Assembly: GCA_031289755.1 (NCBI GenBank)
Contig: JAITOU010000026.1
Location: 1 to 64,000 of the forward strand
Length of the DNA: 64,000 bases
DNA from: Clostridiales bacterium
GTDB lineage: Bacteria > Bacillota > Clostridia > Christensenellales > JAISNN01
Direction: 5' to 3'
The notes below the pieces were generated by a model. That model ran no database searches, was not told where the DNA came from, and worked only from the letters and a program-made list of their open reading frames with translations. The position numbers and the translations under genes are program-made. Below, piece after piece: positions 24,938 to 34,058 of this stretch (position 1 is the first letter of the stretch; every line of letters starts with the position of its first letter).

Positions 24938-25213
24938 TTATTTTTTTATATCGTTGATTATATTTTGGATATGTGTTGTTTGAAGCTCGGTAAGACCTGA
25001 AATTTCTAAAAATTCTCTGTTGTCTAATCCCAAAAGAAAATCCGCGCTTACCGAAAAAAATTTTGTCAGTCTAATGAGCATTTCAATCGACGGCATGACA
25101 TTATCATTTTCCCAATTTGAAACACATTGCTTGCTCACGCCTAATTTGTTGGCAAGCTCGACTTGACTTATTCCGCAAGCGATTCTCATTTCTTTTATTT
25201 TTTCATTCAACAT
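24938..25213 (-). CDS. XRE-family HTH regulator
   Basis: The 91-residue protein has an N-terminal XRE helix-turn-helix (IKEMRIACGISQVELANKLGVSKQCVSNWENDNVMPSIEML) followed by FSVSADFLLGLDN and a short helical tail. GAGGG precedes the ATG. It is divergent from a small gene starting at 25359, with an AT-rich intergenic region that probably carries its operator. It is likely a repressor; the target is unknown. Confidence 0.9.
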   Translation of the reverse strand: MLNEKIKEMRIACGISQVELANKLGVSKQCVSNWENDNVMPSIEMLIRLTKFFSVSADFLLGLDNREFLEISGLTELQTTHIQNIINDIKK

Positions 25214-25276
25214 AAGCCCTCATTCGATAAAATGTTTCAAAAAATCAATTATTACAATACAATTATATAAAAACAA

Positions 25277-25306
25277 TTGACATTTATAAAAATACTATTG
25301 TATATT
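25277..25306 (+). promoter_or_regulatory. promoter divergent from the XRE gene
   Basis: TTGACA (25277-25282) lies 18 nt from TATATT (25301-25306). The start would fall near 25312, just at an ATG (25311), which makes the later ATG 25359 with a ribosome binding site the better start. The AT-rich spacer suits XRE binding. Confidence 0.55.
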
Positions 25307-25358
25307 AATTATGGACAATAATAATCATAGATATCAAAAACGACTTTGGAGATTTATT

Positions 25359-25529
25359 ATGGGCGAAAAAGAAAGATTGGCAAGTTTTTTATGCGGCGAA
25401 AGCGTATATGAAATAGAAGGCGTAAAGGACACGGAATATCCCGTTGAATTAAATGCCTTCGTAATCGTCATGGACGACGGCAGTAAGTACATCGTAGAAG
25501 TCAACGAATATTCGGACGAAAAATACTGA
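25359..25529 (+). CDS. 56-residue hypothetical protein
   Basis: ATG 25359 follows GGAG by eight bases; an earlier in-frame ATG at 25311 would add 16 basic residues. The product is acidic (ASFLCGESVYEIEGVKDTEYPVELNAFVIVMDDGSKYIVEVNEYSDEKY) and predicted beta-rich, with no known family. It is probably regulated by the divergent XRE protein. Confidence 0.6.
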   Translation: MGEKERLASFLCGESVYEIEGVKDTEYPVELNAFVIVMDDGSKYIVEVNEYSDEKY

Positions 25530-25659
25530 CCGTAGAGCTATGTTTTCTTAAACAAAAAAATATTCGGTCTTGAATTTGTAACAAAGATATGTTATAATCT
25601 ATTAGACGCATAAAAATCAAACCGAATCGGCGTTATTTTAGGGAAAAGGAAGACAAAAT

Positions 25660-28600
25660 ATGATAAAAACGAAGTTTTATATGTCGTATGTTTTGGGGTC
25701 GGCGGCTTTTGCGCTTTCGCTCGTGTTGCTTGTGGGGATTTTGCTGTTAAATCCTATCGAAACGGCGTTGTTTTGGGGGCGTTCGGCTCTCGGCACTATC
25801 AATATCACTATGTATTTGACCGTCATAGCCGCTTATCTTGCTTATTTGCTCCGTCCGCGCTTGACAAAACAAATCAAAGAATTTACCGATATTTTGCTCT
25901 TTGCTTCGATTTTTTCCGCGCTGATTACCGCGATATTTACGAGCGGTTCAAATCAAGAAAGCTGGTTTCTTGCTTTGAATTGGTTCATTGTCAATCACGG
26001 TTATATGTTCGGGTTGATAATCGGGCTTTCTATCGCGAGCATTATGGGTACTTTTCAGATTTTTACCGCGTCTTACGGACGCGCTTATTTAAAGGAAAAG
26101 GGCGGCAAGCCGAACGTCTTTGCTTTGGCAGCCTTTATCGCGTTCTTTGCCGTCTTTGCGATAGGCTTTCTCTTTGTTTGGCGGTACGGCTCGCATATAG
26201 CGTTGCTGTCCTTAATCTTTGTTTGCGCGCTGGTCTTTGCCGTCTTTGCTTTTGTGTTTTGGCTGTCGCGCAGTCCGTCATTCTTAAATTCCCATGCCGC
26301 AGAGCGTTTTGCTTCCTTTGCGCCTAAGACCGAAGGGGAAGTGTCGGAGCTTTATGCTAAGCAATACGGCGGCAAAAGGCTTTCGGCGGCTTCTTCGCGC
26401 ATCTTTGGACGCGCGGGATATGCGCCGTCAAAAAAGGATTTACGCGCATTGAGGGCGGCGGTGTTTTTCTTAATTTTGTTTGCCGCCGTCGGCGTGTACG
26501 GACTAATCGATAAAACGGAAATCCTTTTCTTTCCGGGCGCGCCTGTTCCGGGGACGGTCAGACGCTTTCAAATCGCCGCTATTGCCGCCGCGCTGATTTT
26601 TTTGGTCGCGCTCATGCTGGGGTCAAAGTCCGAGCTTGGCGGAGTAAGAAAAAATATTTTGACCGAAAAGGGCGTCAAAAGTGTATTTAACGGTTATCCG
26701 TTCCTGCATTGTATCAAGTCGGTCTTTGAGATATTTGCTTTGGCAATGTCGGTTTATTATTTTTGTATAGTCATTTATCTGCCTGATATGTTGATGAAGG
26801 AGTTGGCTTTTGCGATTTTGGGTGCGGCGGTGTATTTTATAGTCGTCAGGCGCGCCAAAAAAAGCGGCAAGGGCGACCGTTCGGATATTGCCGCAAAGGG
26901 CGTTTATCTTTTTGCATTCTTAATCTTTGTCGTTTGCGTCGCATTGCTGCTTGACGACAATCTCAAAAACGGCGTCGCTAACGACGAACGTCTTGTATTG
27001 CCGCAGGACAATTTTCCGTTCAAATTTATCCATTCGATTTGGCATACGGCAATGATGGGTATCGTCATAGGCGTACTGCTTGCGGATAAGATATATTACG
27101 GCTTTGCGCGTGCGGAAAGCTTTTCGACGCGTTCGGGACGCGCCGCCGGAATTTCCTTTGCGGTATTCGTCATAGGCTTGATAACGGTCGGCTTCGGACA
27201 CGCTATCGTTCTCTTAAACGGAGCGGGCGACTGGCCGCCGACGTACGGATTTAAGGTTTTTGATATTCCTTTCGGAAAATTCTTTACGGTCGCTTTCGGG
27301 CTTATGTTCGTTGCGGCTGTCGTGATAGAGCTTCTTTCGGGAATAGCTATTTTAAAAACACCGCGCAGCGCAGTAGGCGTTGCGGCGGCTTCTAACGCGC
27401 CGCCGTTGAAGCCGTTGCTGTCCGCTTCGGCAAAGCCTAAGGCGGTCGCTAAAAGGCGTCCTGCCGCACGCGCGGCGGCGGCGTTGATAGCGGCGGCGTT
27501 GATAGTATCGTCAGTGCCGCTTGCGTCGTTTTTTGTGACGTCGGAGCTTTCGCGTGAAATCGTCGCGGAAGGGGACGGCTATTACATATGGACGACTGAT
27601 TCATACGAAAAGGTCATGCCGCAGGCTTATATCAGCAAAAAAGGCTCTAAACGCGTAGACGCCGCATCTATCAGCGTCGCAAAAAACGAGTACGGCAGCT
27701 TGCAATTTATTTGGCGAACCGAAACCGACGTCGAGAATCTTAACGCGACCGTCACTATATCCGAAAAAGGCGGAAGCGCGGTGATATCCGACGCCGCTTT
27801 GCGGTTGGCGGAAAACCTTTACGTCGATACCTATCCCGAGATTCTCGCACCGATTGACGGTCAGACTATCAAGAAAGGCGAAAACACTTCGGTTTGGTTC
27901 AGCTTCTTTACCGACTATTATCAGCAAGCCGGAGATTATCTCGCGGAGCTTGATTTTAGCTTCGTGACGGACGGCAAGCCCGGCAATCAAAAGGTTTACG
28001 TCAATATCGAGGTAGCGCCTTACGCACTCCCAAAAAACTCGCATTACTTCTTTGTGTTGCCTTGGGACGAAACGGATTTTACAAACGGATTTTATGCTAA
28101 ATACAGACAATTCCAAAACGGCGGTAAGCTCATAGACGGGCTTGCAAACCGTTCGCTTTGGTATGACGGCGTAAGCGGTTCGTGGGATTATACAAGACCG
28201 CTTAGTCAAAGCGTGATAGACAGCACCTATAAGAATTGGGGCATTGTCGTCGCGACGGGAATGGATTTGTGGAACGCATGGGCGGATATCGCCGTTGCCG
28301 AATTGAATGCAGGCCGTCCGGCAATCATGCTCGATTATTTGACGGTGATAGCTTCCGTCGACGGAATACGCAACCCGGCTAATTGGACGGGCGAGACTTG
28401 GAACGGCAGCGCGTGGGAAGCGGAAGGGGAGCAGACTATTTATTCCTATTACTATTTTCTCAATGAATTTTTGCTGTCTAAGCAGGTCAATGCGCAGGAA
28501 ACGCTTGCCGACAGAACGCTCTTAAAATGGAAGGACGAATGGGACCAGCCGCAATTCTTCCCAAGCTCTCCGACGGGCAGGACTCTCGGACGCAAAGAGA

Positions 28601-29397
28601 CTTACGAAATCTACAAATTGGAGCTGAGCGTAATGAACCGTGCGCGTGACGCCGCCGTAACGGCTGCCGGAGCTTCGGGCGGATTGTCGTATCTCGCTAA
28701 CGTCAATCCTGTTGCGGAGAATATGGAAATACTCTTTGACTATTTTGATATCTATTGTCCGCTGTCTTATACTATTACGGACGAATTAGTGAGTTATTGT
28801 CACGAACGCGGCAAGACTGTATGGCTCTATACCTGCGTTCAACCGTTTTTGCCTTACGCAAATCAATTCGGCTACAATCAGCTTATGGACACCCACATCA
28901 CGCAATGGCAGCTCTATCAAACGCGTACGGAAGGGTATTGGCTGTGGAAATCCGACTTAGATGAAAATACAAATTTCTTTTACGGCTTTAACGGTTATCT
29001 CGACGGAATCTTTATCTATTACGAAAACGGCGAGAAACCCGATACGATAACGGCGGGTTCGTTCATGACGGGTATTCGTTTTGAAACGGCTACGGAAAGC
29101 ATAGAAGAAGTAGAATACTTTATCATGCTCGAAAACATATTGGTAGACTTAAAGAAAAACGGCAACTTGTCCGCAAAGGACGCCGACGCCCTAATCAAGG
29201 AATTGCAAAAGAGAGTTTCTTCCTGTGTGAAATCGGTATCGGATTGGACAAAGAATCAGAAAAAAATGCGGCAAACAATAGAATGGACACGCACTACAAT
29301 CGGCAGTCTATATTCACAGCATTACGCTTCGCGTCCCGGCTACTTCTCCGACGTTGTCGAAGGTAAGTGGAATACCGCCGTCAATCCTTTGGATTAA
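25660..29397 (+). CDS. polytopic membrane protein fused to an extracellular DUF4091-like domain
   Basis: The 1245-residue protein begins with about 15 hydrophobic segments over residues 1-630, unlike any transporter recognised here. The last (ALIAAALIVSSVPLASFF) leads into a large extracytoplasmic part. That part holds a beta-sandwich-like region (residues about 640-790) and a DUF4091-like domain (about 790-1140). DUF4091 features are the segment GKTVWLYTCVQPFLPYANQF, then THITQWQLYQTRTEGYWLWKSD and YLDGIFIYY. DUF4091 proteins are glycoside-hydrolase-like and usually secreted; the membrane fusion is unusual. AAAAGGAAG lies upstream of the ATG. Confidence 0.75.
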   Translation: MIKTKFYMSYVLGSAAFALSLVLLVGILLLNPIETALFWGRSALGTINITMYLTVIAAYLAYLLRPRLTKQIKEFTDILLFASIFSALITAIFTSGSNQESWFLALNWFIVNHGYMFGLIIGLSIASIMGTFQIFTASYGRAYLKEKGGKPNVFALAAFIAFFAVFAIGFLFVWRYGSHIALLSLIFVCALVFAVFAFVFWLSRSPSFLNSHAAERFASFAPKTEGEVSELYAKQYGGKRLSAASSRIFGRAGYAPSKKDLRALRAAVFFLILFAAVGVYGLIDKTEILFFPGAPVPGTVRRFQIAAIAAALIFLVALMLGSKSELGGVRKNILTEKGVKSVFNGYPFLHCIKSVFEIFALAMSVYYFCIVIYLPDMLMKELAFAILGAAVYFIVVRRAKKSGKGDRSDIAAKGVYLFAFLIFVVCVALLLDDNLKNGVANDERLVLPQDNFPFKFIHSIWHTAMMGIVIGVLLADKIYYGFARAESFSTRSGRAAGISFAVFVIGLITVGFGHAIVLLNGAGDWPPTYGFKVFDIPFGKFFTVAFGLMFVAAVVIELLSGIAILKTPRSAVGVAAASNAPPLKPLLSASAKPKAVAKRRPAARAAAALIAAALIVSSVPLASFFVTSELSREIVAEGDGYYIWTTDSYEKVMPQAYISKKGSKRVDAASISVAKNEYGSLQFIWRTETDVENLNATVTISEKGGSAVISDAALRLAENLYVDTYPEILAPIDGQTIKKGENTSVWFSFFTDYYQQAGDYLAELDFSFVTDGKPGNQKVYVNIEVAPYALPKNSHYFFVLPWDETDFTNGFYAKYRQFQNGGKLIDGLANRSLWYDGVSGSWDYTRPLSQSVIDSTYKNWGIVVATGMDLWNAWADIAVAELNAGRPAIMLDYLTVIASVDGIRNPANWTGETWNGSAWEAEGEQTIYSYYYFLNEFLLSKQVNAQETLADRTLLKWKDEWDQPQFFPSSPTGRTLGRKETYEIYKLELSVMNRARDAAVTAAGASGGLSYLANVNPVAENMEILFDYFDIYCPLSYTITDELVSYCHERGKTVWLYTCVQPFLPYANQFGYNQLMDTHITQWQLYQTRTEGYWLWKSDLDENTNFFYGFNGYLDGIFIYYENGEKPDTITAGSFMTGIRFETATESIEEVEYFIMLENILVDLKKNGNLSAKDADALIKELQKRVSSCVKSVSDWTKNQKKMRQTIEWTRTTIGSLYSQHYASRPGYFSDVVEGKWNTAVNPLD

Positions 29398-29442
29398 GGG
29401 AATAGGGAAAGCGGACTTTTTTGTGTCGGCAAAAAAATAACT

Positions 29443-29500
29443 AAAAGACGGCGTTAGCGGCTTAATGAAATATTTGCGCTAACGCCGTCTTTTTTTGTTT
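29443..29500 (+). terminator. very strong terminator
   Basis: Positions 29443-29459 (AAAAGACGGCGTTAGCG) pair perfectly with 29477-29493, a 17-bp stem, followed by T residues. Confidence 0.92.
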
Positions 29501-29568
29501 TTCTCAAATTTAGAATGGGAGCAAAGGGAATATCGCATAAATGAAATAAAATTTTAAGCAGTTTAGTC

Positions 29569-29597
29569 TTGACAAAGGACATTTAATGGAGTAAACT
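29569..29597 (+). promoter_or_regulatory. promoter of the AAA/DUF234 ATPase gene
   Basis: TTGACA (29569-29574), a 17-nt spacer and TAAACT (29592-29597). A palindromic repeat covers the predicted start site immediately downstream. Confidence 0.6.
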
Positions 29598-29601
29598 AAT
29601 A

Positions 29602-29639
29602 CTACTAAATCATGATTTACTAAATCATGATTTAGTAGT
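29602..29639. promoter_or_regulatory. double palindromic operator over the ATPase transcription start
   Basis: ACTAAATCATGATTT occurs at 29604-29618 and again at 29619-29633 in tandem. The second copy continues into AGTAGT, making the whole block ACTACTAAATC...GATTTAGTAGT an inverted repeat as well. Placement just after the -10 box indicates a repressor site. The cognate repressor is not obvious in the window. Confidence 0.6.
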
Positions 29640-29658
29640 TTGTGCGGAGGTTTTGAAA

Positions 29659-31053
29659 ATGAAGCAAGAAGGGATTAAGCCGTTTATAGGGCGCGAGAGC
29701 GAGTTGGCAAAATTGCAAGAGATTTACAATTCAACCGATTTTGAATTTGGCGTTGTTTACGGACGGCGCAGAATAGGCAAGTCTACTCTGTTAAAAAAGT
29801 TTGCGGAAGGGAAATCCGCAATTTATCTTGTGGCAAACGAAAAAAAGTTGGAAATGAACCTTGAAGCCTTTGCAAAGATAATCGGTGAAAAGCTGAGTTT
29901 ATCTCATCTGAAATTCAAATCGTTTTCGGATATGATGGAATTTCTTTTTGAGAATGTCAATTCAAAAACGATTGTAATTATCGATGAGTTTACTTATCTT
30001 GTCGCCGTAGACAAAGCCGTATTAAGCGAGCTTCAAAATGCCGTAGACAAATATAAGGAGCAATCGAGCTTGAAGCTCGTCATATCGGGCAGTCATGTCG
30101 GCATGGTAGAGGATATGCTTGCATACAAAAAGCCGCTTTATGCGCGCAAAACATTTTCGATAAATCTCAAAGAGTTTGACTACTATGAAGCGGCTTTATT
30201 TTATCCGCGCTATTCATACGAAGATAAAATTCGTGCCTATGCGATATGCGGCGGAGTGCCGTACTATTTGTCGCTAATAGACGATGCAAAAACTTTGGAA
30301 CAAAATATCATTTCAATTTTTATCGCACCCCACGCTTATTTGGAGAATGAATTAGACTTTTTGTTCCAAACCGAATTTAGGAATAAGGTCAATTATGCGT
30401 CTATTCTCCAAGTCGTTGCGAACGGAAAAACAAAGTTGAACGAAATCAGTCAATTATCACACATTAACGATACGGCAAAGACATCTACCTATTTGAAACC
30501 GCTCATTGCGATGGGGCTTGTAGACAAAGAAAACGTTTTCGGGGACGGCAAGGGGACGCGCCGGACAATCTATAAGGTAAAAAATAATTTAGTGAATTTT
30601 GTATATACTTTTATAGAAGAAAATCAATCTGCCCGCGAATTGCTTGCGCCGACTGATTTCTATTCGATAATTGTTGCGCCGCGCCTTGACGAGTATGTGT
30701 CCTTTATCTTTGAAGATGTTTGCAAACAATTTATTTCACGCAGAAACAAACTGCCGATTGTCAAGGATAAAGTCTTAGAGATAGGTCGGTATTGGCTAAA
30801 CGATAGCGTGACAAAAGCACAAATAGAAATAGATATTTGCACAAGGTCCGAAAAAGGGTATACCGTTTATGAGTGCAAATGGCAGAACACAAAAATAGAT
30901 ATTGCTACGATGGGAGAGCTTGAAGAAAAAGCAGGAAAGATTACGGAGTTTGAAGTGACGGCAGTCGGAGCTTTTTCGCGCAGCGGCTTTGAGAATGCCG
31001 TGCCGCAAAACTATCCGTTGACCTATACGCTAAACGAAATTTTTAATATTTAA
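29659..31053 (+). CDS. AAA ATPase with C-terminal DUF234/nuclease-like domain
   Basis: ATG 29659 follows GGAGG by eight bases, giving 464 residues. The N-terminal ATPase shows FIGRESELAKLQ, Walker A VVYGRRRIGKSTLLKKF and Walker B TIVIIDEFTYL, then ISGSHVGMVEDML. A winged-helix region follows (residues about 260-310, HINDTAKTSTYLKPLIAMGLV). The DUF234 domain (about 320-464) includes FEDVCKQFI, EIDI and YECKW, which look like a PD-(D/E)xK nuclease-type core. This family is common in archaea and anaerobic bacteria; its function is unsettled. Expression appears controlled by the palindromic operator upstream. Confidence 0.85.
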   Translation: MKQEGIKPFIGRESELAKLQEIYNSTDFEFGVVYGRRRIGKSTLLKKFAEGKSAIYLVANEKKLEMNLEAFAKIIGEKLSLSHLKFKSFSDMMEFLFENVNSKTIVIIDEFTYLVAVDKAVLSELQNAVDKYKEQSSLKLVISGSHVGMVEDMLAYKKPLYARKTFSINLKEFDYYEAALFYPRYSYEDKIRAYAICGGVPYYLSLIDDAKTLEQNIISIFIAPHAYLENELDFLFQTEFRNKVNYASILQVVANGKTKLNEISQLSHINDTAKTSTYLKPLIAMGLVDKENVFGDGKGTRRTIYKVKNNLVNFVYTFIEENQSARELLAPTDFYSIIVAPRLDEYVSFIFEDVCKQFISRRNKLPIVKDKVLEIGRYWLNDSVTKAQIEIDICTRSEKGYTVYECKWQNTKIDIATMGELEEKAGKITEFEVTAVGAFSRSGFENAVPQNYPLTYTLNEIFNI

Positions 31054-31383
31054 ATAAAGGTTGTTTTGGGCGCAAAAAAATGTGGGCTGACTTGTTCGGC
31101 TCGTTTTTTTTTGTTCGGAAACGGATATTGCGATATGCGGCTCAAAGCGTTTAAATGACAGTTTTTTCGGCGTTTAAAACGGCGGATTTGGAGAAGAAGA
31201 GCCGTAGTCGATTATGCAAAGAAAGGGAAGTCGGGCGAAAATTACAAATGAAAATTTACTGTTATTTCCGTCATGGATATGGTATAATATAAAAGAGTTA
31301 GGTCGGAGCAGGGTGAGAATCGGTTTCGGCTTAAAACAAATGATAAGGCTTGCAAGCCTTTAAGGATTTAAGGAAAATTGTAA
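31054..31383 (+). promoter_or_regulatory. intergenic region with a -10 box at 31283-31288
   Basis: TATAAT at 31283-31288 marks the likely promoter of the next gene; its -35 box is weak. AAGGCTTGCAAGCCTT (31346-31361) is a perfect palindrome in the leader. Nothing coding is seen. Confidence 0.45.
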
Positions 31384-32544
31384 ATGGTCAGAAGTGAAGA
31401 ATTAAAAAAGATTATTGCTCTTTGTGATTTTGTAGTGTCGTCCGATGAAACAAAAACCGATTGGACGACGGACTTCGCGCTTTTTGGATACGCGCTCTGT
31501 AAGCTTGACGCATATCTGAAAGAAGATAGATATTATATGTTTTTAAAATCGTTTTGCGACAGACATATAAAGGAAAAGCCGTATTTGGATAATATCGATT
31601 GTGCCGCGCCGTCGCTCGTCGTCTATGAGATGTACAAGAGAACGGGGAATGACGAATATCTTTCTCTCGTGAAAAGCGTTTTGAGCTTTTTGGAAAGACA
31701 ATCCAAAACGTCCGGCGATGCCGTCAATCGCTTTAAAGGCTCGATGCTTCGGGCGTACTATACCGAAAATCTCATACCTTGCGCTTATCTGAGCTACATA
31801 CGCGCAAAGGATTTGAACGACGAAGACGCCTTGCGCCAAGCTATCAGGCTGCCGAAGATTTATGCGGATTATCTCATGGACAAGAAGGACGATTTATTCG
31901 GTCATTCTTATTGGCCGGACGCCAAAATCCGCTTGCCTTTCGGACGGAACTATACCGGCAGAGATAACGCGCTGGCACTCTTTGCGTTGACGCTGATAGC
32001 GGAAGGGGAAGATTATATACACAAGGATATCAACGGGCTGATAATACGCTTGACGACGTCTTTTTTTAAATACCGCAATGTGGACGGCTCTTATAATTGG
32101 CTTTTTAAGAACAAAAGACGTTCCGAAACTACCGGCTTTATCACCGGCGGAAAGAGTGTGTATTTGGGTAGCGGAAGCCCGAAAAGTGAAGAAATCGGCG
32201 GTATAGAAACGTCAAATTTGCCTATAACGCATAGCGAAGGGCGTGCGCCGAAAGACGCGGCGATAGCCGCTTATTATGCCGCTTGCTGTCTCAAAAATTC
32301 GGCTGCCGGAATAATAGACGAAGGGTATGCGCAGGCGGGAAAGGATGCTTTTTTGAATGCGCTAAACAGTCTTGTCAACGAGAGCGGCGCGATATATCTG
32401 CCGGACGTTTCGCGCAAAGTGTTTTTGCAAAATATTATGCCGAATCTCTTTTCTAAAATAAATGCAAAGACAAGAAACAGCTTATACGGCGCGGCGGGAT
32501 TGGTTTTTGCCGCATTGGAATATGACAAAAGAAGCGGTTTGTAA
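31384..32544 (+). CDS. (alpha/alpha)6-barrel-like protein, possible glycoside hydrolase relative
   Basis: The 386-residue protein is helical with a repeating pattern seen in GH88/GH105-like six-hairpin proteins: WTTDFALFGYALCKLD, IDCAAPSLVVYEMYKRTGNDEYL, FGHSYWPDAKIRLPFGRNYTGRDNALALFALTLI, and repeated small-helix pairs. GH105-type catalytic residues could not be placed with confidence. No signal peptide is present, so it is cytoplasmic. tilS begins 11 bases later, so the two are co-transcribed. Confidence 0.5.
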   Translation: MVRSEELKKIIALCDFVVSSDETKTDWTTDFALFGYALCKLDAYLKEDRYYMFLKSFCDRHIKEKPYLDNIDCAAPSLVVYEMYKRTGNDEYLSLVKSVLSFLERQSKTSGDAVNRFKGSMLRAYYTENLIPCAYLSYIRAKDLNDEDALRQAIRLPKIYADYLMDKKDDLFGHSYWPDAKIRLPFGRNYTGRDNALALFALTLIAEGEDYIHKDINGLIIRLTTSFFKYRNVDGSYNWLFKNKRRSETTGFITGGKSVYLGSGSPKSEEIGGIETSNLPITHSEGRAPKDAAIAAYYAACCLKNSAAGIIDEGYAQAGKDAFLNALNSLVNESGAIYLPDVSRKVFLQNIMPNLFSKINAKTRNSLYGAAGLVFAALEYDKRSGL

Positions 32545-32555
32545 TAGGTTTTGAT

Positions 32556-33953
32556 ATGTCTTTTTTGGAACGTGTAAAATCAAATATAATAACAAAACAG
32601 CTGATAAAGCCCGCGGAGACCGTAGCGGCTGCCGTTTCGGGCGGACAGGATTCGATGGCCTTGCTCTTTGCTCTCTCTGCCCTTAAAGACGATATAGGAT
32701 TTGAGCTTATAGCCGTCAATGTCGAACACGGAATAAGGGGAGAAGAGTCGCTGAAAGACAGTCTTTTTGTGCGGAATTTTTGCGCGAAGCGCGGTATAGA
32801 ACTGCACGAATTCTCTTTTGATATCCCTACGGAAGCGAAATATCAGAGCATAAGCGTGGAAGAATGCGCGAGAAATAAGCGATACGAAGCGTTCGCCGAA
32901 CTGTTAAACGCGTCTAAATGCCAGAAAATCGCGCTTGCACATCATGCCGGAGACCAAGCGGAGACGATATTTATGCGCATATTAAGGGGAACGGGAGTCG
33001 CGGGACTTTCGGGAATGAGAGATATAAGAGACGGAGAGTATATACGACCCCTTCTCGATATAAGCAGGGGCGATATAGAGAGCTTTATATCCGATAATAA
33101 TATCCCTTACGTCACCGATACGTCTAATGCGGACAACGAATATACGAGAAATTTTATAAGAAACGAAGTTTTTCCGCTCATAGCGACACGCTTTAAAGGC
33201 TTTGAAAACGCCCTGTTAAGGCTTGGAAAAAATGCCGGAGAAATGCAGTTTTACATCGAAAAACAGTCGAAATCGCACGGTATAGAACTGCGCGGAAGCA
33301 CTGCGAAAGTGCCTGAGCAGGTGTTGGCGGAGTCCGTTTCGGCAAAGGCGGCGATAGATATTTGTTTCGGTTATCTTGGGGTTTTACGCGATGTGGAGAA
33401 CAGGCATTCCGATGAAATCAAAAAACTTTTGATTGCCGCAAACGGTGCTTCTCTCGATATGCCGTTCGGCATAACTGCCGTAAGGGAATACGGATATATT
33501 ACCTTTTACCGTGCAGATAGCGGCGCAGGATACCGCCGAGAGAGTGTAAAAATAGCCGATATTTTAAGTACGGGCGGCATTTACGGCGACGGTAACACGG
33601 AAATAAGCCTTAAAACCTTTGACGTTTCAGCCCTTGAAAACGGTTTTTTTGATGCCGTAAACGGCTCTAAGGGGCTTAAAAAACTCTATGCGGATATCGA
33701 TAAGATATCTGACGGAGCGGTATTGAGATATCCGGAGAGCGGCGACGTTTTTAAGAAATTAGGCGGCGGCACAAAAAAGCTTTGCGATTATTTTACCGAT
33801 TCTAAGACGGAAAAACGGCTGAGAAACGGTATACCGGTTATAGCTTACGGCAATAATATTCTGGCGGTGACAGGAAGGGAGATAAGCGATACCGTCAAGA
33901 TAGACGAAACGACAAAATGGATTTTAGAGATAGAAATTCACATAAAAGGTTAG
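32556..33953 (+). CDS. tilS: tRNA(Ile)-lysidine synthetase
   Basis: The 465-residue protein has the PP-loop signature VSGGQDSMALLFAL (SGGxDS, residue about 29) near the start. The N-type ATPase domain continues with ALAHHAGDQAETIFMRILRGTGVAGLSGM and NEYTRNFIRNEVFPL. A C-terminal TilS domain (about 390-440) is present. It converts C34 of tRNA-Ile(CAU) to lysidine. There is no clear ribosome binding site; translation may be coupled to the upstream gene. Confidence 0.95.
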   Translation: MSFLERVKSNIITKQLIKPAETVAAAVSGGQDSMALLFALSALKDDIGFELIAVNVEHGIRGEESLKDSLFVRNFCAKRGIELHEFSFDIPTEAKYQSISVEECARNKRYEAFAELLNASKCQKIALAHHAGDQAETIFMRILRGTGVAGLSGMRDIRDGEYIRPLLDISRGDIESFISDNNIPYVTDTSNADNEYTRNFIRNEVFPLIATRFKGFENALLRLGKNAGEMQFYIEKQSKSHGIELRGSTAKVPEQVLAESVSAKAAIDICFGYLGVLRDVENRHSDEIKKLLIAANGASLDMPFGITAVREYGYITFYRADSGAGYRRESVKIADILSTGGIYGDGNTEISLKTFDVSALENGFFDAVNGSKGLKKLYADIDKISDGAVLRYPESGDVFKKLGGGTKKLCDYFTDSKTEKRLRNGIPVIAYGNNILAVTGREISDTVKIDETTKWILEIEIHIKG

Positions 33954-33958
33954 AAATA

Positions 33959-33977
33959 ACGCGGTATAGAACCGCGT
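33959..33977. repeat. inverted pair around CGGTATAG after tilS
   Basis: ACGCGGT-ATAGA-ACCGCGT is a perfect 7-bp inverted repeat six bases after the tilS stop. It is one of several intergenic palindromes built on the CGGTATAG octamer. Confidence 0.65.
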
Positions 33978-34058
33978 TTCCGCGTCAAATATACAATTAG
34001 CTTCTTTGTCAAACTAAGTGCGGAAAGTGTGCAGTTAATAAAAAGAGGGGAATCAAAA

